Positions 35,780-43,740 of a stretch of 44,672 nt of DNA are shown in pieces. Every line of letters starts with the position of its first letter. The stretch's first letter is position 1. The DNA lies in NCBI GenBank assembly GCA_944371315.1, contig CALVXN010000005.1, forward strand, positions 1 to 44,672. Reading direction: 5' to 3'. Made by a program: the position numbers and the translations under genes. The notes under the pieces are model-generated. The model was not told the origin of the DNA. It did not search any database and saw only the letters and a program-made list of their open reading frames with translations. The DNA comes from an uncultured Bacilli bacterium (GTDB taxonomy: Bacteria; Bacillota_I; Bacilli_A; RF39; UBA660).

Positions 35780-36288
35780 AAAATTGTTCCTTCAACTACT
35801 AATTGATAACCCTCTATTATTTGATCACACGTAGTTAAGTATATTTTATTTTCTTCATTTGTAATTTCTATATCTCCACTTTTTTTAACTCTATTTATTT
35901 TTGCAACTTTGTATTTATTTGTTGTATTTTTAATTTTCAAATATATTATATCATTTTCTTTAAGTTTATCTAAGTCATTAAAGTAAGCTATTTTTCCAAT
36001 TCCAGAATGAGCTGCAAATAAGTAACTATTTTTTACTGGTATTTTTATTAATTCTATATTTTTAGAAACATCATTTAAAGGATTATCATAATCATAAAAT
36101 CCTAAATTTATATTAATACTAGGAATAATCAAATAACCATAATATTCTTCTTTTTGATAAGTATTATAATTATTTAATAGTTTTGTTTCTATTTTTTTAA
36201 AATTTATATTTTTACTATTAATTAACACAATGATTATTGCTAATACTATTAAAATTATAAAAATTTTTTTCTTCATAATATAATTCAC
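35773..36288 (-). CDS. Sortase with catalytic Arg replaced
   Basis: 171 residues from the GTG at 36288, or 167 from the ATG at 36276. An N-terminal membrane helix (~9-24) is followed by the sortase beta-barrel with His94 (FAAHSGI) and Cys154 (IYLTTCDQ), the transpeptidase pair. The third residue, Arg in the usual R-x-V-V strand, is Gln162 (GYQLVVEG). Sortases cut a sorting motif and attach surface proteins to peptidoglycan or to one another. The gene overlaps its upstream neighbour by 71 bases and has no strong ribosome site, so translation is probably coupled. The likely substrate is the 514-residue protein and perhaps the protein at 4423. Confidence 0.8.
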   Translation of the reverse strand: MNYIMKKKIFIILIVLAIIIVLINSKNINFKKIETKLLNNYNTYQKEEYYGYLIIPSININLGFYDYDNPLNDVSKNIELIKIPVKNSYLFAAHSGIGKIAYFNDLDKLKENDIIYLKIKNTTNKYKVAKINRVKKSGDIEITNEENKIYLTTCDQIIEGYQLVVEGTILN

Positions 36289-37762
36289 ATTCTATCTTTG
36301 CATCTATTCTGGTGTTTGGTATATTTATAATTATATTTTCAATATTTTGATTATTTTCTACTTTTTCTTCGTTTGAAACATTATTATCTTTTTCTTCATT
36401 TTCGTCATCTTCTAATACATAGAAAATGCCATAATTATTTATTTTTATTATATTATTTGTATCATTGAAATTTATAATCTTTTCTTCATTATTTATCTTA
36501 ATTTTATATTCTTTCATTTCTAATGGTTTTTCACTTAATATAAAATTTCCATCTTTAATAAGTGTTATACACTCTTCTTCACTACAAATACTGTTTATTT
36601 CATCATTTGTTATTAATCCATTTAATAAGTATCTATTAATTTCTATATCTGTATTGTCATATATTTCTAAATATTCTTTTTCTTTTGTTATATTGTCTTC
36701 AATAATATAAATTCCTGCTTTTAATTTTATATTACAATTATCATTACACTTAATCTCATTAATTTTATTAAATTTGCAATCATATATTGTTATATCTGTA
36801 AATGTATTTAGTTTATAATCTTTATCTTGATAATTAATTAAACTTGTTTTAATATTTACATTAAATTCTTTATATTCTTTATAAATATTAATATTATATA
36901 TTTCACTATTATCTAAAAAATACATGTCTTTACTATTTTCATATATACTATTTTCCGTTGTTTCCTTAATATATACATTAATTCCTTTTTCAAAATATAT
37001 TGTATTGTTATTATTATCTAAAATAAAATCTTCGATAAATTCATTATCTTCATTAAAAACTGAATATTTAAAATAATAATCTTCATTATTAGGCAAATAA
37101 AAATTAAATTTTATTTCATTAGCTAATATATTTACTTTTATTTGAAAGTTTTTATAATAAACATTGTTAGCATATACGTAATTGTCATAAATATTTAATG
37201 GCTTAGTTTTAAAATCTATATTGTAAGTTCCACCACCATTTAATAAAAATTCTACTTTATTTTCATAAATATTTGCACTTATATTTTCATTTATATAATA
37301 TCCTGTTAAACTATAATCTTTTGTTTCTAAAATTAATGGTTCTTTGTAATTAATTTCATATTCTTTATCAGCTATTGATGGCATTTTATCATATTTTTTT
37401 AGTTCTTCTTTTATGTAATTTAATTCATTTGTAATATCAATTTGATTATTGTTTTTTGTAATATTAAAAGTCATTGTTGGATTTGTTTCTTCCCATATTA
37501 GTTTTTGTATAACTGCATTGATTAATGTATCATTTGCTAAATTAGAAATGTAAGCTAAATTGTTTATTTTTGTTTCATCTAATATATTTATATTATCATA
37601 AGGGCTTAGTAAAAAGGCATATTTTCCCATTAATTTTTTATCTTTATATGGTATATTTGTTATATTTTCTCCATCATTTACCATAATATAATATTCTTCA
37701 CTTGCCTTAACTGAAATAATTAATGCTAAGAATATAAAACTCATAAAAAATATTTTTTTCAT
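36218..37762 (-). CDS. Secreted thioester-domain-like surface protein, sortase substrate candidate
   Basis: 514 residues. It has a signal peptide (~5-20) and a domain aligned with the N-terminus of the 4423 protein: AVIQKLIWEE keeps the Gln of the TQxxIW motif (Gln86), but the thioester Cys is lost (FLLSPYD where YCLEPF stands there). Beta-rich modules follow, with Cna-B-like strands around 310-375 (LKAGIYIIEDN) and two Cys pairs (CKFNKIKCNDNC, CSEEEC). An acidic linker (ENEEKDNNVSNEEK) precedes INIPNTRI, a sorting-like motif shared with the 4423 protein. The last ~30 residues contain no membrane helix; that DNA also encodes the start of the sortase in another frame. Role probably surface assembly. 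Confidence 0.7.
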   Translation of the reverse strand: MKKIFFMSFIFLALIISVKASEEYYIMVNDGENITNIPYKDKKLMGKYAFLLSPYDNINILDETKINNLAYISNLANDTLINAVIQKLIWEETNPTMTFNITKNNNQIDITNELNYIKEELKKYDKMPSIADKEYEINYKEPLILETKDYSLTGYYINENISANIYENKVEFLLNGGGTYNIDFKTKPLNIYDNYVYANNVYYKNFQIKVNILANEIKFNFYLPNNEDYYFKYSVFNEDNEFIEDFILDNNNNTIYFEKGINVYIKETTENSIYENSKDMYFLDNSEIYNINIYKEYKEFNVNIKTSLINYQDKDYKLNTFTDITIYDCKFNKINEIKCNDNCNIKLKAGIYIIEDNITKEKEYLEIYDNTDIEINRYLLNGLITNDEINSICSEEECITLIKDGNFILSEKPLEMKEYKIKINNEEKIINFNDTNNIIKINNYGIFYVLEDDENEEKDNNVSNEEKVENNQNIENIIINIPNTRIDAKIECELYYEEKNFYNFNSISNNHCVN

Positions 37763-37828
37763 ATATAATCACTCCATGGTTTTATATCCTAGCAAATGTA
37801 TTTTCATTTAGGAATAGGAGTTTTTGTC

Positions 37829-37866
37829 ATAAAAAAAGAGATTTTAACCCTTTTTGTCTCTTTTTG
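37829..37866 (-). terminator. Terminator of the 107-residue membrane protein gene
   Basis: On the minus strand AAAAAGAGA pairs with TCTCTTTTT and seven Ts follow. The gene's stop codon lies in the loop. Confidence 0.75.
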
Positions 37867-38167
37867 TCTTATTTTTAATTCCATCGTATAAAAAGTATAA
37901 ACTTTGAACACCATTTTCTAGTCTAAAATAATGAATTATATAAAAAATAACAAATATTAATAAAATAAATGCAGGAATGATAAAAATATATGATATAGAA
38001 ACTAATATTAAAAATATTAAAAACATTATTACATAAAATAAAGTTATAATTAAATGAATTAATCTTTCATGTTGAAAAAAATTAATTTTAATTAACATAT
38101 CTTCTAAATCAATTTCATTTTTATTATTTATTACATAATTAATATATTCATATAAATATTTTTTCAT
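37844..38167 (-). CDS. Small membrane protein with two helices, unknown
   Basis: 107 residues: a polar N-terminus (MKKYLYEYINYVINNKNEIDLEDMLIK), two long hydrophobic segments (~37-60 and 62-83) and a basic C-terminus (KNKTKRDKKG). No family recognised. It is a single-gene unit with its own promoter, dyad and terminator. AGGAAAGAG lies 5 bases before the ATG. Confidence 0.6.
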   Translation of the reverse strand: MKKYLYEYINYVINNKNEIDLEDMLIKINFFQHERLIHLIITLFYVIMFLIFLILVSISYIFIIPAFILLIFVIFYIIHYFRLENGVQSLYFLYDGIKNKTKRDKKG

Positions 38168-38192
38168 ATTTTCTCTTTCCTATATCGTTTCG

Positions 38193-38246
38193 TTAAATAG
38201 TATCTTCTATTTAATTAGATTATAACATTTATTTATTTTTTTACAA
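38193..38246 (-). promoter_or_regulatory. Promoter and 8-bp dyad ahead of the 107-residue protein gene
   Basis: On the minus strand TTGTAA (38246-38241) and TATAAT (38224-38219) are 16 bases apart. Five bases beyond the -10 box begins a perfect 8-base dyad, TTAAATAG (38193-38200) and CTATTTAA (38207-38214), covering the expected RNA start. It could bind a repressor or form a leader hairpin. Confidence 0.5.
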
Positions 38247-38276
38247 TAAAAAAATGTCCTATTATTAAGTGACATT
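38247..38276 (-). terminator. Terminator of the 34-residue gene
   Basis: On the minus strand AATGTC and GACATT pair around a 12-base loop and run into seven Ts. The stop codon TAA (38275-38277) is at the base of the stem. Confidence 0.75.
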
Positions 38277-38379
38277 ATTTATTTTTTTTATTTTTATTTA
38301 TTAATCTTACCTTTACACCTTTATATCTTGCAAATTGTTTTTTTACACCTTCAGGTAAGTTCTTTTTAAATGTTTTCAC
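38275..38379 (-). CDS. 34-residue basic protein, unknown
   Basis: Too short for usual gene finders. It starts with GTG at 38377-38379, with GAGGTG 5-6 bases upstream, and encodes a very basic chain (begins MKTFKKNLPEGVKKQF, has RYKGVKVRL, ends NKNKKNK). It has its own promoter (38404-38433) and a good terminator overlapping the stop codon, so it is almost certainly expressed. No cysteine or membrane segment is present. An RNA- or DNA-binding role is possible from charge alone. Confidence 0.6.
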   Translation of the reverse strand: MKTFKKNLPEGVKKQFARYKGVKVRLINKNKKNK

Positions 38380-38403
38380 ACTCACACCTCACTTCGCAAA
38401 CAT

Positions 38404-38433
38404 ATTATAGCACATTGCTATATATTTTAGCAA
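38404..38433 (-). promoter_or_regulatory. Promoter of the 34-residue gene, with dyad
   Basis: On the minus strand TTGCTA (38433-38428) and TATAAT (38409-38404) are 18 bases apart. The -35 box is part of a perfect 7-base inverted repeat (ATTGCTA...TAGCAAT, 38414-38434) that could be an operator. The promoter overlaps the 3' end of the upstream flavoprotein gene. Confidence 0.55.
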
Positions 38434-39982
38434 TCTCCTCAGCTACTTTTATACCATCCATAGCTGAAGTAGTTATACCTCCAGCATAACCAGATCCTTC
38501 ACCACACGGATATATTCCACTTATATTTGATTGTAAATTTTCATTTCTTATTAATCTTATTGGTGATGATGTTCTTGTTTCTGGTGCAACAATTAATGCA
38601 TCATCACTTGCAAATCCTTTAATCTTTTTATCAAAATTTTCTATTCCTTCAATTAAAGATTTGCAAATGTATTCTGGCAGTATTTCGTTTATATTACTAA
38701 ATGTCCAATTGCCTTTGATAACTGGATTAATGTTTCCTATTTTTTCACTAACAATATTGTTTTTAAAATCTATATATTTTTGAAGAGGTAATGTTCCATT
38801 AGTAACTTTATACGCTTTTTCTTCAATATGTTCCATATATTTTAAACCATCTAATGGCTTAACCCCAAAATCATTTTGATTTACTGTAACAATAATTGCA
38901 CTATTAGCATTTTCTTCATCTCTTTTATAATTACTCATACCGTTAGTTACAATACCATTTTTTCTAGATGATGCATTAACAACAAAGCCACCAGGACACA
39001 TACAAAATGAATATACACCTCTATTACTTGATGTATTATATGTTAACTTATATGAAGCTTTTTTTAACTTTTCATTAACCATGTTATATTGTGCTTCATC
39101 AATTAGTTTTTGAGGATGCATAATTCTTATGCCAATAGCAAAAGGTTTTGATTCCATATCTATGTTCTTTTTATATAGTAATTCAAAAGTATCTCTAGCA
39201 CTATGACCGATTGCTAATATTAAAGCATCACACTTAATTTTTTTATTATGGACAACTATTTCTTCAATTTTATTATTTTTTATAATTATATCATTTAGTT
39301 TACTATTGTAATTTATTTTTCCTCCCATACTTATGATTTTATTTCTCATATTTATTATTACTTTTCTTAAATTATCAGTTCCAATATGAGGTTTATTTTC
39401 ATAAAATATTTCTTTTAAAGCTCCACATTCAACAAAAATTTCAAATACTTTTTTCATTCTATAGTATTTATCTTTAACTAAGGTATTTAATTTTCCATCT
39501 GAAAAAGTTCCTGCTCCCCCTTCTCCAAATTGAACATTGGATTCTTCATTTAATATTCCTTTATTCCAAAAATCATTAACTGTATTTATTCTATCTTCTA
39601 TTTTTTCACCACGCTCATATATAACAGGTTTATATCCATTTTCTGCTAGCACATAAGCACAAAATAAACCTGCTGGGCCAGCTCCAATAATGGATATTTC
39701 ATTATTGATTTTTTTATCTCCTTTAACTTGAAATTTATATTCTTCTATTGGGCTTTTAAAAATATCTTGATTTTTATTATTTAATAAATACTTTTCTTCA
39801 TTATTTATTAATACATCAAATTCATAAACGAAACTTAATTTATGATTTTTTCTAGCATCTACCGATTTCTTTTTAATTTCATATTTTATAATTTCTTTTT
39901 CTTTTATATTAAGTTTTTTAGCTATTGTTTTTTTTAAATTATCATCATCAATATTTACTTTTACTTGTCGCACTCTTATCAT
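38405..39982 (-). CDS. FAD-dependent dehydrogenase, COG2509 family
   Basis: 525 residues. It has an N-terminal ~95-residue cap (IRVRQVKVNI...), then the FAD-binding Rossmann motif IIGAGPAGLFCAYVL, GEGGAGTFSDGKLNT, CPGGFVVNASS and the C-terminal GEGSGYAGGITTSAMDG. These match the widespread but uncharacterised NAD(FAD)-utilising dehydrogenase family of Firmicutes. I chose the ATG at 39982, since GGGAGAAG is 6-7 bases before it; an ATG at 39997 is in frame. It overlaps the next flavoprotein gene by 35 bases, so the two are likely cotranslated. Confidence 0.85.
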   Translation of the reverse strand: MIRVRQVKVNIDDDNLKKTIAKKLNIKEKEIIKYEIKKKSVDARKNHKLSFVYEFDVLINNEEKYLLNNKNQDIFKSPIEEYKFQVKGDKKINNEISIIGAGPAGLFCAYVLAENGYKPVIYERGEKIEDRINTVNDFWNKGILNEESNVQFGEGGAGTFSDGKLNTLVKDKYYRMKKVFEIFVECGALKEIFYENKPHIGTDNLRKVIINMRNKIISMGGKINYNSKLNDIIIKNNKIEEIVVHNKKIKCDALILAIGHSARDTFELLYKKNIDMESKPFAIGIRIMHPQKLIDEAQYNMVNEKLKKASYKLTYNTSSNRGVYSFCMCPGGFVVNASSRKNGIVTNGMSNYKRDEENANSAIIVTVNQNDFGVKPLDGLKYMEHIEEKAYKVTNGTLPLQKYIDFKNNIVSEKIGNINPVIKGNWTFSNINEILPEYICKSLIEGIENFDKKIKGFASDDALIVAPETRTSSPIRLIRNENLQSNISGIYPCGEGSGYAGGITTSAMDGIKVAEEIAKIYSNVL

Positions 39983-41177
39983 ATATACTTCTCCCAACTA
40001 ATAAGCCACTTAAAAATGCAAAACTTAAATTATATCCTCCACAATCCCCATCAACATCTAAAACCTCTCCGCAAAAGTATAAATTAGATACTTTTTTGGT
40101 TTCTAATGTTTCATAATTTATTTCATCTAAACTAATACCTCCGCTACAAACTTGAGCGTTGTCAAACCCTTTTGTATCTATAACATCGACTTCTAAATTG
40201 TGTATATTATTTATAAAAGTCATCTTTTCTATATTTGTTAATTCACACCATTTCTTATTATTATCTATTTTTGATTTACTAGCTAAAATATTAGTTAATT
40301 TATAGTTTAAAAACCCATCACAAAGATTGGATATATTTTTTTTATTTAGTTTTATGTCTAATAGATTTAAGTATTTTAAGAATTCTTCATTATTACCATT
40401 AAACCATGGAATAAAATTTATTTTTACCTTTTGCTTCTTTTTATTAGCTAAATTTATTGCTATATTTCTACTTATATTAAAAACACATATCCCACTAATT
40501 CCATAATCTGTAAACTGAATTTCTCCTTCTTCTTCTTTTTCATTTATATTAATTTTAACTAACGCTCTTATTCCAGCCCATTTTTTTTCTAATCCCGTAT
40601 CAGTTACTAATTGAACTAGCGATGGAGTTACAGTATTGACATTTATATTAAAGTTTTTAGCAATATTATATCCATAACCATCACTACCTGTTTTTTTATA
40701 TGATTTTGATCCTGTTGCAATTACAACAACATCAAATTCTTCACATAAATTATCATAATAAACTTTGAAATTTTTGTCTTTTATTATATCTTTTATTGCA
40801 GTATTAGTTTTAAAAATTACTCCTTTATTCATAGCTTCTTCAACTAATATTGTTTTTATACTTGCAGATTGATTAGAAAATGGATAATAATATCCATTTT
40901 TTATATTTGGAATTATACCTAAACTATCTAAAAATACTTTTGTCCTTCTAAGATTGTTTGTAGTTATAATTCTTTTTAATGCATCATTATTTGTTGAATG
41001 ATATTTTGATATATCTTGAAATTCATTCCAATAGTTGCATTTTCCATTTCCTGTAAGCAAAAGTTTTTTTCCAAAATCTTGGTTTTTGTCAAATAAATAA
41101 ACTTCATTAAAATTATTTTTGGCATTTATACTTGCAACTAAACCTGATGGGCCTCCACCAATTACAGCTATCTTCAT
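39948..41177 (-). CDS. HI0933/BaiN-like flavoprotein (COG2081)
   Basis: 409 residues. It has the FAD motif IGGGPSGLVASINA, GKKLLLTGNGKCNYWN, YYYPFSNQSASI, VVIATGSKSY and the C-terminal GEVLDVDGDCGGYNLSFAFLSGLLVG, all signatures of the HI0933 family (YhiN). Some members (BaiN) reduce bile-acid intermediates in gut bacteria, but most are uncharacterised, so no reaction is claimed. It overlaps nnrD by 4 bases and the COG2509 gene by 35. Confidence 0.85.
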   Translation of the reverse strand: MKIAVIGGGPSGLVASINAKNNFNEVYLFDKNQDFGKKLLLTGNGKCNYWNEFQDISKYHSTNNDALKRIITTNNLRRTKVFLDSLGIIPNIKNGYYYPFSNQSASIKTILVEEAMNKGVIFKTNTAIKDIIKDKNFKVYYDNLCEEFDVVVIATGSKSYKKTGSDGYGYNIAKNFNINVNTVTPSLVQLVTDTGLEKKWAGIRALVKININEKEEEGEIQFTDYGISGICVFNISRNIAINLANKKKQKVKINFIPWFNGNNEEFLKYLNLLDIKLNKKNISNLCDGFLNYKLTNILASKSKIDNNKKWCELTNIEKMTFINNIHNLEVDVIDTKGFDNAQVCSGGISLDEINYETLETKKVSNLYFCGEVLDVDGDCGGYNLSFAFLSGLLVGRSIYDKSATSKSKY

Positions 41178-42040
41178 ATATTATCTTTCACATCCATTTT
41201 TAATTTTTCCCGTATCATTTTAATAGCATCAGGAATAAATTTTATTGTATCTGATGCAATCATGGCAATGTCTGTATTTTTATTTTGAGCAAGTTCTCCA
41301 GCTAAACCATTAAGATATGCCCCAGCTGCAACAGTTAATAAATTATAATTATTATATCCTAGCATTCCTACTAAAATTCCTGATAAAACATCTCCTGAAC
41401 CTGCAGTAGCCATTCCTGCACACCCTTTATTAACTTTGTAAAAATTATTTTTATCTGCTATTATTGTCCTTTCTCCTTTTAATAACAAAATAACATTATA
41501 TTCATTAGTAAATTTTTGGACATAAAACTCTTTATTTTTTAAAATTTCTTCAATATCTATTTTAATTAATCTTGAAAATTCTTTAATATGGGGAGTTAAT
41601 ACAATTTTTGCTTTTGAATCTTTTAACCAGTTTAAATTATTTGCTAATATATTTAATCCATCAGCATCAATTACTAATTTACCTTTGTAATTTTTCAAAA
41701 TGAACTTTAAAATTTCTTCATTTTCTTTTGTCTGCTGCCATCCCATTCCAATTGCTAAGGCATCTAAATTTTTAATACTTTCTTCTAAATTATTATCGAG
41801 TATAAATATGGTTTCTTCTAAAATATTTGGAATAACATATTTTGCTATGTCTTTTTTTATTATTAATCTAACTATCCCTGCACCACTTCGCATTGCACTT
41901 ATTCCATAATATGCTAATTTTATTGAGCCTGTATAGTTAATTGATCCTCCTAAAATACCTACTTTACCGAAATCTCCCTTATTACAATCACTTTTTCTTT
42001 CTTTAAAATAGTTTTTAATATCACTTACTTCTAAATTCAT
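41174..42040 (-). CDS. nnrD: ADP-dependent (S)-NAD(P)H-hydrate dehydratase
   Basis: 288 residues of the ribokinase-like YjeF C-terminal family. It repairs NAD(P)H damaged by hydration. Recognised are GDFGKVGILGGSINYTGS, GWQQ, DADGLNIL, LTPHIKEFSRL, LLKGERTIIAD and GCAGMATAGSGDVLSGILVGMLG (the nucleotide and catalytic Asp site). The epimerase half (NnrE) is not fused. The gene starts a run with two NAD(P)H/FAD flavoproteins. AGAAGGG lies 6 bases before the ATG. Confidence 0.93.
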   Translation of the reverse strand: MNLEVSDIKNYFKERKSDCNKGDFGKVGILGGSINYTGSIKLAYYGISAMRSGAGIVRLIIKKDIAKYVIPNILEETIFILDNNLEESIKNLDALAIGMGWQQTKENEEILKFILKNYKGKLVIDADGLNILANNLNWLKDSKAKIVLTPHIKEFSRLIKIDIEEILKNKEFYVQKFTNEYNVILLLKGERTIIADKNNFYKVNKGCAGMATAGSGDVLSGILVGMLGYNNYNLLTVAAGAYLNGLAGELAQNKNTDIAMIASDTIKFIPDAIKMIREKLKMDVKDNI

Positions 42041-42078
42041 ATTTGCCCTTCTTTTATTTTAGTATAGCATAATTTACT

Positions 42079-42105
42079 AAAAAAGAAAAAACTGATTTAT
42101 TCAGT
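42079..42105 (-). terminator. Original pyk terminator, now displaced from pyk by the insertion sequence
   Basis: On the minus strand ACTGA and TCAGT pair around a 5-base loop and run into TTTTTTCTTTTTT. The hairpin uses the 9-base target sequence next to the insertion, and pyk ends right beside the other copy of that sequence. Before the insertion this hairpin would have followed the pyk stop directly. Confidence 0.65.
42097..42105. repeat. 9-bp target site duplication, left copy
   Basis: TTATTCAGT directly abuts the left terminal repeat of the insertion sequence. The identical sequence at 43732-43740 abuts the right one. Confidence 0.85.
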
Positions 42106-42262
42106 GATGTAGTAAACTAGATGTGGGAAAATAAATTATTAAATAAAAAAGAGAAAACACTCAAAAATTAAAAACTGTTATATAATAAATTTGTAAACAA
42201 AATATATACAGACCTTTTGCAAAAGCTCTAAGCTTAAAAGGTTTTAAGGAGTTGTTTTCTCA

Positions 42263-43663
42263 ATGAATATCATATCATTATTTAACAGTTTTGTTAACCA
42301 CCTAAATAGCATTTTAAATAATAATTTGTTCCTGCATGAATTGGAACATAATATTTCTAATTCAACTAATACTCTTAATTTAGATATTTTAAGAAACATA
42401 CTTGAATATTTAGATTTAGAATATAAAAATTCTAAAGAAAGGAAAAAAAAGTATTATGTGCAACAAACACGAGAAAGAACTTTAATTACTTCTCTTGGAC
42501 TAATAACCTTTAATAAAACCTATTATAAGTCAAAAAACAAAATAAATGGCAAATATGTTTATTATAGTTATTTGGAAGATTGTTTAGGAATTGATAAATG
42601 GGCTAAAATGTCTTTATCTTGTGAAGTTAATTTAATTAATAATGCATTAGATAATGGCATGACTTGGGCTAGTGTTAATACTATTCCTAATTATTCCATT
42701 TCTAGGCAGACTATTTCTACTAAAATAAAAAATATTAACTTTAACTATTTTGAAAATATTGTTAAAAAAGAAACTCCCAAAATTTTATATATTGAAGCCG
42801 ATGAAGTTCATGCCAATCTTCAATCTAGAAATAAAGGCACTAAAAACAAAATTGTTCCTGTTATTTTAACTCACGAAGGCCATAAAGAAGATTTTGTTAA
42901 AAAGAAAGAACTTAAAAATACTCACTATATTGCTTCTTCCATTCTTAAAACAGACAAACTTTGGGAAGAAACTTATAAATATTTAGATACTGTATATGAC
43001 TTAAATAAAGTTGATAAAATTTTTCTTTCTAGTGATGGTGGCTCATGGATTACTGGATATGATATTGCCTTTCCTAATATTATTTTTGTTCTTGATAAAT
43101 TTCATTATAAAAAAGCTTTAAACTATATTTTTAAAAAAGAACCAAATATTACTAATATTGCTGATAACTATTTAAGAAGTAAGATGATTAATGAATTTAA
43201 GATTTTAGTAAAAACTCAATATAAACTTTATCCTGATCAAAAAAATGAAATGATTAAAAAACAAAATTACTTAATTAATCATATTGATGGAATTATTAAT
43301 CAAAATCATCCCGATTATAAATGTCCTTGTTCCATGGAAGGTCATATTTCTAACAAATATGCTAAATTTATTACATCTAGACCACATTCTTATTCAAAAG
43401 ATGGGCTTGAAAATATTACTCAATTATTAACTATGAAAGCTAATAAAATTAGATTAACCGAAGAAATTTATTATAAATTTAAAACTGGTGAATCCACTTA
43501 CAAAAAATTAAATTTAGAAAAATTTATTAGTAATTTTAGAAATCAAGCAAACAAAATTACCGATAACAATTTAAAATATTATAAACAATATCAAATAGAT
43601 AATAATAATTTTAGTGATAAAGATAATTATAGATTAGACTATTTTTTATCTAAAAGATTATAA
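42263..43663 (+). CDS. ISLre2-family transposase
   Basis: 466 residues, full length for the UPF0236/ISLre2 transposase family. It has an N-terminal helical part, then YYVQQTRERTLITSLGLITFNKTYYKSK, CLGIDKWAKMS, the DDE-type segments IEADEVHAN and LSSDGGSWI, and LDKFHYKKAL. It has no frameshift. AAGGAG lies 11 bases before the ATG, a longer gap than usual, which suggests weak translation. The gene stays inside the element and is opposite in direction to pyk. Confidence 0.92.
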   Translation: MNIISLFNSFVNHLNSILNNNLFLHELEHNISNSTNTLNLDILRNILEYLDLEYKNSKERKKKYYVQQTRERTLITSLGLITFNKTYYKSKNKINGKYVYYSYLEDCLGIDKWAKMSLSCEVNLINNALDNGMTWASVNTIPNYSISRQTISTKIKNINFNYFENIVKKETPKILYIEADEVHANLQSRNKGTKNKIVPVILTHEGHKEDFVKKKELKNTHYIASSILKTDKLWEETYKYLDTVYDLNKVDKIFLSSDGGSWITGYDIAFPNIIFVLDKFHYKKALNYIFKKEPNITNIADNYLRSKMINEFKILVKTQYKLYPDQKNEMIKKQNYLINHIDGIINQNHPDYKCPCSMEGHISNKYAKFITSRPHSYSKDGLENITQLLTMKANKIRLTEEIYYKFKTGESTYKKLNLEKFISNFRNQANKITDNNLKYYKQYQIDNNNFSDKDNYRLDYFLSKRL

Positions 43664-43664
43664 A

Positions 43665-43696
43665 AAAATACAAATTAATTGTATAACTTGTATTTT
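43665..43696 (+). terminator. Hairpin after the transposase gene
   Basis: AAAATACAA (43665-43673) and TTGTATTTT (43688-43696) are perfect 9-base arms just past the stop codon. The final Ts (TTTTCT) are few, so termination may be partial. Confidence 0.55.
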
Positions 43697-43731
43697 CTCT
43701 AAAATTTTTCCAACATTTACTTTACTTCATC

Positions 43732-43740
43732 TTATTCAGT
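43732..43740. repeat. 9-bp target site duplication, right copy
   Basis: TTATTCAGT abuts the right terminal repeat and the pyk stop codon (43741-43743) follows directly. See the left copy at 42097. Confidence 0.85.

Larger units (their letters stand above)
42106..43731 (+). mobile_element. ISLre2-family insertion sequence, 1626 bases, complete
   Basis: The ends can be read: left GATGTAGTAAACTAGATGTG... (42106-42131) and the reverse complement of 43706-43731 agree at 22 of 26 bases. Both are directly flanked by the 9-base duplication TTATTCAGT, so the element inserted by transposition and has not rearranged since. It carries one intact transposase gene. Nine-base duplications and terminal repeats of this length fit the ISLre2 family. 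A stem-loop (42212-42242: ACCTTTT with AAAAGGT, inner AAGCT with AGCTT) precedes the transposase start, possibly limiting translation or read-through. Confidence 0.85.
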
